Below are positions 15,109-23,320 of a stretch of 64,000 nucleotides of DNA, piece by piece. The notes under the pieces are model-generated. The model was given only the letters and a program-made list of their open reading frames with translations, did no database searches and had not been told where the DNA came from. How positions within the stretch are numbered: the first letter of the stretch is position 1; each line of letters starts with the position of its first letter. Source of the DNA: Polaromonas sp047303325 (GTDB taxonomy: Bacteria; Pseudomonadota; Gammaproteobacteria; Burkholderiales; Burkholderiaceae_C); NCBI RefSeq assembly GCF_047303325.1, contig NZ_JBKBEX010000027.1, positions 10,934 through 74,933 of the forward strand. The letters run 5' to 3'. The position numbers and the translations under genes are program-made.

Positions 15109-15993
15109 ATGCGCAATGACAGGCACAGCCCCGGTTTCTGGTTCCTCGCCGCGTTTTTTGCGCTGTTCGTGCTGTTTCTCTACGGGCCGATGTTCATCAT
15201 CGTGCTGCTGAGTTTCCAGGGCCCGGAAGGCGGGCTCACCTTTCCGCTGCGCGGCGTCTCGCTGCACTGGTTCCACAAGCTGGCCGAGGGGCTGGGCGTG
15301 GTGGACATAGGCGCGGCGCTCAAGCGCTCGCTGGGCCTGGGCCTGGCGGTGACGGCTTTCACGGTGCTGTTCTCGGTGCTCGCGGGCCTGGCTTTCCGCA
15401 AAAAGCTCGCGGGCGGCAACACCCTGTTCTTTGTGGTGGTGGCCAGCCTGATCATGCCCTCCATCATCGTGTCGCTGGGCATAGGCCTGGAGTTCCGCCT
15501 GCTGGACGGCGGCATCAAGAAGCTGCTGGAGCTGCTGGGCATGGACAGCGCGCTGGAGGGCTACGGCACGGCGCTGGGCCTCTTTACCTCGGCGCTGGGC
15601 GCGCACCTGACCTGGACGCTGCCCTTCGGCCTGCTCATCATGTTCGCGGTGTTCAACCGCTTCAACCCGGCCTACGAGGAAGCCGCGCGCGACCTGGGCG
15701 CCACGCCGTGGCAGGGCTTTCGCCACGTGGTGCTGCCGCTGATCGCGCCCTCGGTGGTGGGCATAGGCATGTTCGGCTTCACCCTGAGCTGGGACGAAAT
15801 CGCCCGCACCTCGCAGGCCATAGGCGACGTGAATACACTGCCGCTGGAACTGCAGGGCCTGACGACCACCGTCACCACGCCGGCCATCTACGCGCTGGGC
15901 ACCGTCACCACCGTGGTGTCGCTGGGGGTGGTGGCCCTGGCCGTGGGCCTGGCCTGGTGGCTGGGCAAGCGGCAGAAAAAAGGACAGCGATGA
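15109..15993 (+). CDS. ABC transporter permease, PotC-like
   Basis: Second permease of the importer, 294 residues and six helices. The EAA motif reads EEAARDLGATPWQGFRHVVL around residues 186-205. The N-terminal FLYGPMFIIVLLSF helix matches PotC-type permeases. It begins immediately after the PotB-like stop and its own stop overlaps the GntR start (ATGA), so translation is coupled through the operon. Confidence 0.92.
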   Translation: MRNDRHSPGFWFLAAFFALFVLFLYGPMFIIVLLSFQGPEGGLTFPLRGVSLHWFHKLAEGLGVVDIGAALKRSLGLGLAVTAFTVLFSVLAGLAFRKKLAGGNTLFFVVVASLIMPSIIVSLGIGLEFRLLDGGIKKLLELLGMDSALEGYGTALGLFTSALGAHLTWTLPFGLLIMFAVFNRFNPAYEEAARDLGATPWQGFRHVVLPLIAPSVVGIGMFGFTLSWDEIARTSQAIGDVNTLPLELQGLTTTVTTPAIYALGTVTTVVSLGVVALAVGLAWWLGKRQKKGQR

Positions 15994-16724
15994 CAGCGAC
16001 GAACACGGCGGCGCCCGCCGCGCCCCCGACCGATACCGAGATGTATGAGCGCGTGGTCTCGGCCATCCTGGACCACCGCCTGCCGCCGGGCACCAAACTC
16101 GGGGAAGACAAGCTGGCCGGTGCCTTCGGCGTGTCGCGCACGCGCATACGCCCGGTGTTGCTGCGCCTGGCCAATGAGCAGGTGGTCACGCTGGTGCCCA
16201 ACCGCGGCGCCACCGTGGCCCAGCCTACCGAACAGGAGGCGCGCGAGGTCTTCGAGGTGCGCCGGCTGATAGAGCCCACGCTGGTGGAGCTGTTCATCGC
16301 CAAGGCCGACGAGGCCGACATGCGCCAGCTCAAGCGCTGCATCGACGACGAGGAAGCCGCGCGGCTGGCCGGCGACATGCACCGCGCGATCCGGCTGTCG
16401 GGCGACTTCCACCTGCAGATCGCCGAACGCGCCGGCCACCAGACGCTGGGGCGCATCCTGCGCGAGCTGACCTCGCGCACCTCGCTGATCCTGATGACTT
16501 ACGGCACGGCCCTGGGGGACATGCGCGAAGACCGCCGTGACGGCGCCGCCGCCTGCCGCTGCCGCGAACACCGCGTGCTGCTGGACGCCATACGCCTGCG
16601 CGACGCGCGGGAAGCGGCGCGCCACATGCGCGAGCACCTGACGCGCCTGGAGTCGCAGCTGCAGTTCACGCCACCGGCGGGCGAGGCGCCCGACCTGTCC
16701 AGCCTCTTTTCAGGCACGGTGTAG
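15990..16724 (+). CDS. GntR family transcriptional regulator with FCD domain
   Basis: A 244-aa regulator. The N-terminal winged helix-turn-helix includes LPPGTKLGEDKLAGAFGVSR and LLRLANEQVVTLVPNRGATV (about residues 35-80). The helical FCD ligand-binding domain has the expected metal-binding positions (D/H in SGDFHLQIA, H in CREHRVLLDAI, H in RHMREHL). It is coupled to the upstream permease by an ATGA overlap, and AAAGGAC precedes the start. It most likely regulates this operon through the TTGYACACAA sites at 11463 and 11509; that link is inferred. Confidence 0.9.
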   Translation: MTATNTAAPAAPPTDTEMYERVVSAILDHRLPPGTKLGEDKLAGAFGVSRTRIRPVLLRLANEQVVTLVPNRGATVAQPTEQEAREVFEVRRLIEPTLVELFIAKADEADMRQLKRCIDDEEAARLAGDMHRAIRLSGDFHLQIAERAGHQTLGRILRELTSRTSLILMTYGTALGDMREDRRDGAAACRCREHRVLLDAIRLRDAREAARHMREHLTRLESQLQFTPPAGEAPDLSSLFSGTV

Positions 16725-16735
16725 GGCGCACCCGC

Positions 16736-17470
16736 ATGCGCAGACTTTTGGTCATTAACCCGAATACCTCGGCCTCGGTCAGCGAACTGCTGCAAACCCA
16801 TGTGCAGGCGGCCGCCGGGCTGCATGTGCAGGTCAGCACCGTCACCGCGCGTTTCGGCGCGCCCTATATTTCGGACGAGGCCAGCTACGCGGTGGCCGCG
16901 CATGCCGCGCTGGACGCCTGGGCGGCCGCGCTCGCGGTGCCCGGCGCGGCACCCGACGCGGTGCTGATCGGCTGCTTTGGCGACCCCGGCCTGCTGGCGC
17001 TGCGCGAAAGCAGCCCGGTGCCGGTCACCGGCCTGGCCGAGGCGGCTTTCATCGAGGCGGCGCGCCACGGCCGCTTTGCCATCGTCACCGGGGGCGAGCG
17101 CTGGGGCCCCATGCTGCAGCGCCTGGCCCAGGTGCTGGGCCACGCGCCTTCGCTGGCCGGCATCCATACCGTCGCACCGACCGGCGCGCAGCTGGCCGCC
17201 GACCCGGCCGCCGCGCGCACCCTGCTGGCCCAGGCCTGCCGCGACGCGGTGCGCCAGCTGGGCGCGCAGGCGGTGATTCTGGGCGGCGCGGGCCTGGCCG
17301 GCATGGCCGCGGCGCTGCAGCCCGGGCTGGGCGTGCCGCTCATCGACAGCGTGCTGGCCGGCGCGCACTGGGCCTTGCGCAGCCATGCACCGCCGCCGCA
17401 GCGCGGCAAGCCGGGCTTTGACGTACCCTGGGAAAACCTTTCGCCGGAGCTGACGGCCCTGGGCTTGTAA
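16736..17470 (+). CDS. Asp/Glu/hydantoin racemase family protein, second active-site cysteine replaced
   Basis: A 244-aa protein of the cofactor-independent racemase fold. The N-terminus RRLLVINPNTSASVS is the family hallmark, and the first catalytic cysteine lies in VLIGCFGDPGL (about residue 82). The second catalytic cysteine, normally in a V-x-L-G-C-A-G-M motif, is glycine here (VILGGAGLAGM, near 182). Two-base racemization should therefore be impaired; the protein may be a one-cysteine lyase/isomerase, like maleate isomerase relatives, or a binding protein. It lies 11 bases after the GntR gene and closes the operon. Confidence 0.85.
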   Translation: MRRLLVINPNTSASVSELLQTHVQAAAGLHVQVSTVTARFGAPYISDEASYAVAAHAALDAWAAALAVPGAAPDAVLIGCFGDPGLLALRESSPVPVTGLAEAAFIEAARHGRFAIVTGGERWGPMLQRLAQVLGHAPSLAGIHTVAPTGAQLAADPAAARTLLAQACRDAVRQLGAQAVILGGAGLAGMAAALQPGLGVPLIDSVLAGAHWALRSHAPPPQRGKPGFDVPWENLSPELTALGL

Positions 17471-17478
17471 AAAGCCCC

Positions 17479-17498
17479 CCTTCCCCCTCTGGGGAAGG
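17479..17498. repeat. Hairpin after the racemase gene
   Basis: CCTTCCCC (17479-17486), loop CTCT, GGGGAAGG (17491-17498). It shares the GGGAAGGCGCAGG edge with the hairpin at 10615-10639. On the minus strand it is followed by a T-run, so any intrinsic terminator would act on minus-strand transcription; it may still stall plus-strand transcription at the operon end. Confidence 0.5.
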
Positions 17499-17584
17499 CG
17501 CAGGATTGCCCAGCAGGTGCACAGCCGCGAAAGGATATGTGAGCGCGCACTGCACTGCAGAAGCAGAAGGCCTAAAATGGCCCT

Positions 17585-18445
17585 GTGACCCCCCAAAACA
17601 TCCTGAATGCCGACCTGCATTGCCACTCTGTGGTATCGGACGGCACGCTGACGCCGGAAGCGTTGGCGGAACGGGCCAAGGCCAACGGGGTGGAACTCTG
17701 GGCCCTGACCGACCACGACGAAATCGGCGGCCAGCAGCGCGCCGCGGCGGCCGCCAAGGCCCAGGGCATGCACTACCTGACGGGCACCGAGGTCTCGGTC
17801 ACCTTCGCCGGGCAGACGGTGCACATCGTGGGCCTGGGTTTTGACGCCGACAACCCCGACATCATGCAAGGCCTGCGCAACACGCGCGGCGGGCGCGAGC
17901 AGCGCGCCATGGAAATGTCGGACTCGCTGGCCAAGGTCGGCATCAAGGGCGCTTATGAAGGCGCGCTGAAGTTCGTCGGCAACCCCGAGCTGATCTCGCG
18001 CACGCACTTCGCGCGCTTTCTGGTCGAAAGCGGCGTGTGCCGCGAAACCAATGAAGTCTTTCGCAAATACCTGACCGAAGGCAAGCCCGGCTATGTGCCG
18101 CACCGCTGGGCTACGCTGCGCGACGCGGTGACCTGGATCACCCAGGCCCAGGGCGTCGCGGTGATCGCCCACCCGGGCCGCTACAAGTTCACCCCCAACG
18201 AGGAATACGCCTTGTTCACCGAGTTCAAGTCCCACGGCGGGCGCGGCGTGGAGGTCGTCACCGGCAGCCACACGCCCCAGGAATACCTCAAGTACGCAGA
18301 AACGGCGAAAGAATTCGGCCTGGCCGCCTCGCGCGGCAGCGACTTTCACAGCCCCGACGAGAGCCACACCGACCTGGGCACCCTGCCCTTCCTGCCCGGC
18401 GAACTGACGCCGGTCTGGGAACTGCTGGCGGACCGCATCCAGTGA
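17585..18445 (+). CDS. rnm: PHP-domain 5'-3' exoribonuclease (RNase AM, YciV/TrpH family)
   Basis: A 286-aa PHP phosphoesterase. Metal ligands are visible in NADLHCHSVVSDG (H-x-H), ALTDHDEIGG, GTEVSVTF, AVIAHPGRY and SRGSDFHSPDE. Members mature the 5' ends of ribosomal RNAs and degrade short RNAs or 3'-5' phosphoadenosine; the gene order before yciO and trpS is classic. It starts with GTG, and its stop overlaps the next gene's ATG. Assignment to RNase AM is by family and context. Confidence 0.88.
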   Translation: MTPQNILNADLHCHSVVSDGTLTPEALAERAKANGVELWALTDHDEIGGQQRAAAAAKAQGMHYLTGTEVSVTFAGQTVHIVGLGFDADNPDIMQGLRNTRGGREQRAMEMSDSLAKVGIKGAYEGALKFVGNPELISRTHFARFLVESGVCRETNEVFRKYLTEGKPGYVPHRWATLRDAVTWITQAQGVAVIAHPGRYKFTPNEEYALFTEFKSHGGRGVEVVTGSHTPQEYLKYAETAKEFGLAASRGSDFHSPDESHTDLGTLPFLPGELTPVWELLADRIQ

Positions 18446-19350
18446 TGGCGGGCCCCGCGAGCAATACCTCCCGCGCCCCGGCCGGCATCGCACTCCTGGT
18501 GGCCGCCGTCGCCTGTTTCGCGGTGCTGGACACCACCACCAAGATTATTTCCACCAGCGTGCCGCTGCTGATGGCGCTGTGGTTCCGTTATGCCTTCCAG
18601 GCCGTGGCCACCACCCTGGCGGTGCTGCCCTCGCGCGGGCTGTCGGTGCTGCGCACCGCGCACCCGAAATTCCAGCTGCTGCGCGGCCTGCTGCTGCTGC
18701 TCACCAGCCTTTTTGCGTTCTACAGCCTCAGGCACATGCCGGTGGGCGAGTTCACCGCCATCGTGATGATCACGCCGCTGGTCATCACCCTGCTGGCCTC
18801 GCTGACCCTGGGAGAGCGCGTGTCCTGGCTGCGCTGGGCGCTGGTGGTGGGCGGCTTTGCCGGTACCCTCATCATCATCCGGCCCGACGGTGACGACTTC
18901 AACTGGGCCATGCTGCTGCCGCTGGGCCTGGTGATCTGCAATGCCTGGTTCCAGATCCTGACCAGCCGGCTGGCGCGCACCGAAGACCCTTTCACCATGC
19001 ATTTCTACACCGGCTGGGTGGGCACGCTGGCCGCCTCGCTGGCCCTGCCCTTTGTCTGGACCGCGCTGGACTCCTGGACGCTGTGGGCCAGCCTGGCGCT
19101 GATGGGCTTGATGGGCACGGTCGGCCATTTCATGATGATCCTGGCCTACGGCCGCGCGCCGGTGTCCACGCTCACGCCCTTCCTCTATGCGCAGATCGGC
19201 TTTGCGATGCTGGGCGGCTGGATTGCGTTCTCGCATGTGCCGGACCGCTGGTCCATGCTGGGCATGGTGATGATCGCCGTTTGCGGCGCGACGGGCGCCT
19301 GGCTCGCGGTGCGCCAGAGCCGCGTGCTGATAGAACCCGTCGAATCCTGA
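18445..19350 (+). CDS. EamA/DMT family transporter
   Basis: About 301 residues with ten predicted transmembrane helices arranged as two EamA repeats (roughly 10-145 and 150-290). The first repeat includes ALWFRYAFQAVATTL and GEFTAIVMITPLVITLLA; the second has PVSTLTPFLYAQIGFAML, a typical position for the substrate path. These inner-membrane carriers export or import metabolites such as amino acids; the substrate is not predictable. The ATG overlaps the previous stop by one base. Confidence 0.88.
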   Translation: MAGPASNTSRAPAGIALLVAAVACFAVLDTTTKIISTSVPLLMALWFRYAFQAVATTLAVLPSRGLSVLRTAHPKFQLLRGLLLLLTSLFAFYSLRHMPVGEFTAIVMITPLVITLLASLTLGERVSWLRWALVVGGFAGTLIIIRPDGDDFNWAMLLPLGLVICNAWFQILTSRLARTEDPFTMHFYTGWVGTLAASLALPFVWTALDSWTLWASLALMGLMGTVGHFMMILAYGRAPVSTLTPFLYAQIGFAMLGGWIAFSHVPDRWSMLGMVMIAVCGATGAWLAVRQSRVLIEPVES

Positions 19351-19374
19351 ATCCGGAGGCGAAAGAAGCGCACC

Positions 19375-20010
19375 ATGGCCCAGTTTTTTGAAGTCCACCC
19401 CGAGAACCCGCATACCCGGCTGCTCAAGCAGGCGGTGGCCCTGCTGGAGCGCGGCGGCATCGCGGCCGTGCCTACCGATTCGAGTTATGCGCTGGTCTGC
19501 CACCTTGACGACAAGGCTGCGGCCGACAGCCTGCGCCGCATACGCGGGGTGGACGACAAGCACCACCTGACCCTGCTGTGCCGCGACCTCAGCGAACTGG
19601 CCAATTACGCGCGCGTGGACAACAAGCAGTTCCGCCTGCTGAAAGCCGCGACGCCGGGGCCCTACACCTTCATCCTTGAAGCCAGCAAGGAAGTGCCGCG
19701 CCGCGTGAGCCATCCTTCGCGCAAGACCATAGGCCTGCGCGTGCCCGAGCACAAGGTGCTGCAGGCACTGCTGGAGCTGCACGGCGCGCCGCTGCTGGCC
19801 ACCACCCTGATCCCGCGCGGCGGCGGCGAGCCGCTCAACGACGCGCACGAGATACGCGGCCTGCTCGAGCATGAACTGGCCGCCGTGATAGACGCCGGCG
19901 CCTGCCACCAGGAAGCCACCACGGTGATAGACCTCACGCCCATGGGCGAAGGCGGTGAGCCCGTCGTGGTGCGCCAGGGCCGCGGCGAGCTGGCTGCACT
20001 GGGCCTTTAA
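19375..20010 (+). CDS. yciO: YciO/Sua5/YrdC family protein (threonylcarbamoyl-AMP synthase-like)
   Basis: A 211-aa single-domain protein. Family residues include the K-Q-A and G-G-I-A-A-V-P-T-D-S-S-Y-A-L segment (ATP/threonine site), RIRGVDDKHHLTLLCRDL, GPYTFIL, and RKTIGLRVPEH (basic anion-binding residues). YrdC/Sua5 makes threonylcarbamoyl-AMP for tRNA t6A; YciO members are related but their activity is weaker or uncertain. The K-H-H-L-T variant and the gene order (RNase AM, transporter, then trpS) point to YciO rather than essential TsaC. Confidence 0.85.
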   Translation: MAQFFEVHPENPHTRLLKQAVALLERGGIAAVPTDSSYALVCHLDDKAAADSLRRIRGVDDKHHLTLLCRDLSELANYARVDNKQFRLLKAATPGPYTFILEASKEVPRRVSHPSRKTIGLRVPEHKVLQALLELHGAPLLATTLIPRGGGEPLNDAHEIRGLLEHELAAVIDAGACHQEATTVIDLTPMGEGGEPVVVRQGRGELAALGL

Positions 20011-20237
20011 CGCGCCAGGCTCCCCTTTTCAAGCAGGGGCCGCGGAACCGGCTTTGCCGGGCCGCAGGCGCAGCGCCCCCCGAGGGGCTGGAGCCCGCGG
20101 CTCCAAGCCTGCCTGCGCAGGCTTGGACGGGCGACAGAGGCGAAGCGTCTCGCGAGCCGCGGCCTGCAAGGCCTCGCGCATTACACGGAGCCGAAGGCGA
20201 AGTGAAAAGCGTGGGGGCACAATGCGACAATCCGGAA
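20011..20237. repeat. Repeat-rich intergenic region with reverse copy of the 14.1-kb element
   Basis: No gene is seen. 20042-20065 is an exact reverse complement of 14117-14140. A hairpin with CCAAGCCTG / CAGGCTTGG arms lies near 20112-20135. The rest is GC-rich (CCCCCCGAGGGGCTGG). The final 40 bases are less repetitive and should hold the promoter and ribosome site for the site-2 protease gene. Confidence 0.6.
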
Positions 20238-20912
20238 ATGGATATCGCCAACCTGATTCAAACCGTCGCCATCTACGCGCTGCCGGTGCTGTTCGCCATC
20301 ACGGTGCATGAGGCCGCGCATGGCTATGTCGCGCGTCACTTTGGTGACAACACGGCTTACATGATGGGCCGCGTGACCCTGAACCCCGTCAAGCACATAG
20401 ACCCTGTGGGCACCATCCTGATGCCCTTGCTGCTGTACTTCGCGACCTCGGGCACCTTTCTGTTCGGTTATGCCAAGCCGGTTCCCGTCAATTTCGGCAA
20501 CCTGCGCAAGCCCAAACGCGACATGATCTGGGTCGCCCTCGCGGGTCCCGCCGCCAATTTCATCCAGGTGATCATGTGGGCCGTGCTGTACGCGCTGCTC
20601 GTCGGGGCCGGCATGGGCGAGCCTTTCTTCCTCGTGATGTGCCAGGCCGGCGTGCTCGTGAACCTCGTGATGTGGGCTTTCAACCTGTTTCCATTCCCGC
20701 CGCTGGACGGCGGGCGCATCCTGGTTGGCCTGCTGCCCTGGAAGCAGGCGCAGTTTGTCGCGCGCCTCGAACCCTGGGGCTTTTTCATCGTCATGGGGCT
20801 TGTCATCCTCGGCGTCGTCAGTGCCTACTGGCTCTGGCCTCTGGTCGTGCTGGGTTACGGCCTGCTGGACCTGTTCAACCTCACCATTTCCCTGCCCCCA
20901 AGACTGCTATGA
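20238..20912 (+). CDS. Site-2 protease family (M50) intramembrane metalloprotease
   Basis: A 224-aa integral membrane protein. The zinc site HEAAH is in the second segment (residues 24-28, in ITVHEAAHGYVARHFGD), and the third ligand is in FNLFPFPPLDGGR (D near 155). There is no PDZ domain, which places it with short group III-type homologues of unknown substrate. The ATG at 20238 is chosen because the protein then begins M-D-I-A-N-L, as in homologues. Its stop overlaps trpS (ATGA). Confidence 0.9.
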   Translation: MDIANLIQTVAIYALPVLFAITVHEAAHGYVARHFGDNTAYMMGRVTLNPVKHIDPVGTILMPLLLYFATSGTFLFGYAKPVPVNFGNLRKPKRDMIWVALAGPAANFIQVIMWAVLYALLVGAGMGEPFFLVMCQAGVLVNLVMWAFNLFPFPPLDGGRILVGLLPWKQAQFVARLEPWGFFIVMGLVILGVVSAYWLWPLVVLGYGLLDLFNLTISLPPRLL

Positions 20913-22201
20913 CCTCCCCGTCCCCCACCCGCTTCCTGACCGGTATCACCACCACCGGCACGCCCCACCTGGGCAATTTTGTCGGTTCCATCCGGCCCTC
21001 GGTGCAAGCCAGTTTTCGCGACGATGTGCGCAGCTTTTATTTCCTGGCCGACTACCACGCGCTGATCAAATGCGACGAGCCGGCGCGCATCCAGCAATCC
21101 ACGCTGGAAATCGCCGCGAGCTGGCTGGCCGCCGGGCTTGACCCGGAGCGTGTGACCTTCTACCGCCAGTCCGACATCCCCGAGATCCCCGAGCTGACCT
21201 GGCTGCTGACCTGCGTGACCGGCAAGGGCGTGCTCAACCGCGCCCATGCCTACAAGGCCGCGGTCGACAAGAACGAGGCGGCCGGCAACGACCCGGACGC
21301 CGACGTGACCGCGGGGCTCTTCATGTACCCGGTGCTCATGGGCGCGGACATCCTGCTGTTCAAGACGCACAAGGTGCCGGTGGGGCGCGATCAGGCCCAG
21401 CACCTGGAAATGGCGCGCGACATGGCCCAGCGCTACAACCACCTCTACGGCGAGCACCTGGTGCTGCCCGAGGCGGTGATCGAGGACTCGGTCGCCCTGC
21501 TGCCCGGCCTGGACGGGCGCAAGATGAGCAAGAGCTACGACAACACCATCCCGCTGTTCACGCCGCGCGAGCAGATGCGCAAGCTGATCGCCGGCATCGT
21601 CACCGACTCGCGCGCGCCGGGCGAGCCCAAGGAGGCCGAGGGCTCGGCGCTGTTCCAGATCTACCAGGCTTTTGCCAGCGCCGAGGAGACCGAAGCGTTA
21701 CGCAAGGCTTACGCCGAGGGCATCGCCTGGGGTGACGCCAAGCAGATGCTGTTCGAGCGCATAGACCGCGAGATCGCCCCCATGCGCGAGCGCTACCACG
21801 CGCTGATGGCCGACCCGGGCCGGATAGAGGCCATCCTGCAGGCCGGCGCGCGCAAGGCCCGCGCCGAGGCCACGCCCTTCATGGCCGAGCTGCGGCGCGC
21901 CGTGGGCCTGCGCAAGCTGGATAGCCTCCCGGCCGCCGCCGGCAAGGCCAAGGCGGCCAAAAGCGCCACGCCGGCTTTCAAGCAGTACCGCGAAAAGGAC
22001 GGCCTCTTTTATTTCAAGCTGCAGGATGCCGACGCCCGGCTGCTGCTGCAAAGCCGGGGTTTCGAGTCGCCCCGCGAGGCCGCGCTGGCCATTGCCGCAC
22101 TGCAAAAAGACGGCCTGGAGGCGCTGCCGGGACAGGCCCAGGCCTTGCCAGGCGTCACCGAGGACGAGTTGACGGCGGTTTTGCGGTTTTTCGCCGACTG
22201 A
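20909..22201 (+). CDS. trpS: Tryptophanyl-tRNA synthetase with C-terminal extension
   Basis: Class I aminoacyl-tRNA synthetase that charges tRNA-Trp. The HIGH-like motif is TPHLGN (residues 18-23) and the KMSKS motif is intact near 204. GLDGRKMSKSYDN and the dimer/anticodon helices follow. At 430 aa it is about 90 residues longer than the E. coli-type enzyme. The extra tail contains a basic alanine/lysine linker (KAKAAKSATPAF) and a YegP-like unit (FYFKLQDADARLLLQSRGF). It starts on the overlapping ATGA of the protease gene. Confidence 0.95.
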   Translation: MTSPSPTRFLTGITTTGTPHLGNFVGSIRPSVQASFRDDVRSFYFLADYHALIKCDEPARIQQSTLEIAASWLAAGLDPERVTFYRQSDIPEIPELTWLLTCVTGKGVLNRAHAYKAAVDKNEAAGNDPDADVTAGLFMYPVLMGADILLFKTHKVPVGRDQAQHLEMARDMAQRYNHLYGEHLVLPEAVIEDSVALLPGLDGRKMSKSYDNTIPLFTPREQMRKLIAGIVTDSRAPGEPKEAEGSALFQIYQAFASAEETEALRKAYAEGIAWGDAKQMLFERIDREIAPMRERYHALMADPGRIEAILQAGARKARAEATPFMAELRRAVGLRKLDSLPAAAGKAKAAKSATPAFKQYREKDGLFYFKLQDADARLLLQSRGFESPREAALAIAALQKDGLEALPGQAQALPGVTEDELTAVLRFFAD

Positions 22202-22330
22202 GCTTGTTGTTGTTTTTTTGGAGCAGCGTTCTGAAAAAATACCGCAATTGCCTGTTTATTTATGCCCCAAAGTTGACATACAGCAGTTATGCTCACTGGC
22301 TAATAGGAACAATTCTTCACATTTGACTTA

Positions 22331-22915
22331 ATGAGTATTTTCGTAATAGATGACCATCCGCTCATGCGGGAAGCGGTTGTCATGTTGATCCGCCGCCTGA
22401 GCAGCAAGGCCACCGTGACCGAGCTGGACCGGCTCGCCGCCGTCATGCCCGCCGTGCAGGAGCAAGGCATTCCCGAACTCATCTGCCTGGACTTGCGCCT
22501 GCCCGACACCAACGGTGTCTCCGGCGTGCGCGAGCTCAAGCAGCAATTTCCCAGCGTGCCGCTGGTGGTGCTGTCGGCCGCCCCGGCCCAGGACTACGAG
22601 GACCTCTCCATCGAGGCGGGCGCGGATGCCTACATCCAAAAGTCCGCCGGCGCCACGGAGATCTCCAACGTGCTGCGCGTCTTCCTCAGCGAAGACCTGG
22701 ACCCGGAACCCAGCACCCCGACCGAAAAACTCTCCAAGCGGCAAAAACAGCTGCTGGTGATGCTGGACAAGGGCATGAGCAACCGCGACATCGCCGAAGA
22801 ACTGCAGATCAGCGAGCACACGGTGAAAGTGCACCTGTGGCGCCTGTTCCGCCGCCTCAACGTCAAGAGCCGCTCGCAGGCGAGCCACCTGGCCAGAACC
22901 CAGGGCCTGCTCTAA
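22331..22915 (+). CDS. Response regulator, NarL/LuxR family
   Basis: A 194-aa two-domain regulator. The receiver has the acidic pair at D7-D8 (FVIDDHP), phospho-acceptor D54 in CLDLRLPD, S in VVLSAA and K in YIQKSA. A LuxR-type HTH (LSKRQKQLLVMLDKGMSNRD, then SEHTVKVHLWRLFRRLNV) occupies residues 135-190. The convergent gene at 23321-24682 encodes a histidine kinase and is the probable partner. An AT-rich region with TTGACA at 22273-22278 precedes it. A strong terminator follows at once. Confidence 0.92.
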   Translation: MSIFVIDDHPLMREAVVMLIRRLSSKATVTELDRLAAVMPAVQEQGIPELICLDLRLPDTNGVSGVRELKQQFPSVPLVVLSAAPAQDYEDLSIEAGADAYIQKSAGATEISNVLRVFLSEDLDPEPSTPTEKLSKRQKQLLVMLDKGMSNRDIAEELQISEHTVKVHLWRLFRRLNVKSRSQASHLARTQGLL

Positions 22916-22922
22916 ACAAAAA

Positions 22923-22946
22923 GGACACGCAAGCGTGTCCTTTTTT
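22923..22946 (+). terminator. Rho-independent terminator of the LuxR-type regulator gene
   Basis: GGACACGC (22923-22930), AA, GCGTGTCC (22933-22940), then TTTTTT, with an A-run upstream. Perfect stem eight bases after the stop codon region. The A-run before it could make it work in both directions, also shielding the convergent kinase gene. Confidence 0.92.
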
Positions 22947-22978
22947 CTTCATGCACCCGGTATTGGGTATTGGTATCC

Positions 22979-23196
22979 GGCTGTTCGGTATTCCTTCCCC
23001 ACCCCTTGTGGATGCGCCGAGGAGCGCAGGGCCAGACGGATCAGGGCAAAAACTTGTTTGAGCCGCAGGCGAGTTGTTTTTGACCCCGGCTGGACCGAGC
23101 ACCACAGGCTGCCCGTAGCGAAGCGAAGGGACGCAGACACCAGGGTCGCCTTTTCTTTTGCTTACTTTGCTTTTGGCGAAGCAAAAGAAAAGTAAG
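22979..23196. repeat. Long dispersed repeat (copy A) with competing hairpins
   Basis: 22979-about 23152 matches 63833-64000 in the same orientation, with scattered mismatches (shared: GGATGCGCCGAGGAGCGCAG, GGGCAAAAACTTGTTTGAGC, GGCGAGTTGTTTTTGACCCC). It continues into a structured tail: CTTTTCTTTTGCT (23150-23162) pairs perfectly with AGCAAAAGAAAAG (23180-23192). CTTACTTTGCTTTTG (23161-23175) pairs with CAAAAGAAAAGTAAG (23182-23196) at 14 of 15 positions. No gene is present. Confidence 0.85.
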
Positions 23197-23259
23197 TTGC
23201 CGCCGGGCAACCCCCGGCCAGCAAGCCTTAGCAGCGAGCGCACGGCAAGAACAAGCAAG

Positions 23260-23285
23260 GCTTCGACAAGCTCAGCCCGAACGGT
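23260..23285. repeat. Short dispersed repeat of a type abundant in Burkholderiales
   Basis: The stretch contains TTCGACAAGCTCAGCCCGAA, an interspersed sequence I know to be very abundant in Comamonadaceae and related genomes. It sits between the long repeat and the 3' end of the kinase gene. No coding role. Confidence 0.65.
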
Positions 23286-23320
23286 GAGACAGCAGCGCGC
23301 CGCCGGCGCAAGACCCGCCC

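Noticed and set aside
22273..22278. TTGACA as a promoter -35 for the LuxR-type regulator gene
   Set aside because: No -10-like hexamer lies at 16-18 bases; TAATAG is 22 bases away. Too weak to annotate.
22947..23320. An insertion sequence between the two genes of the first two-component system
   Set aside because: There is no transposase frame and no terminal inverted repeats with target duplications; it is repeat sequence without coding capacity.
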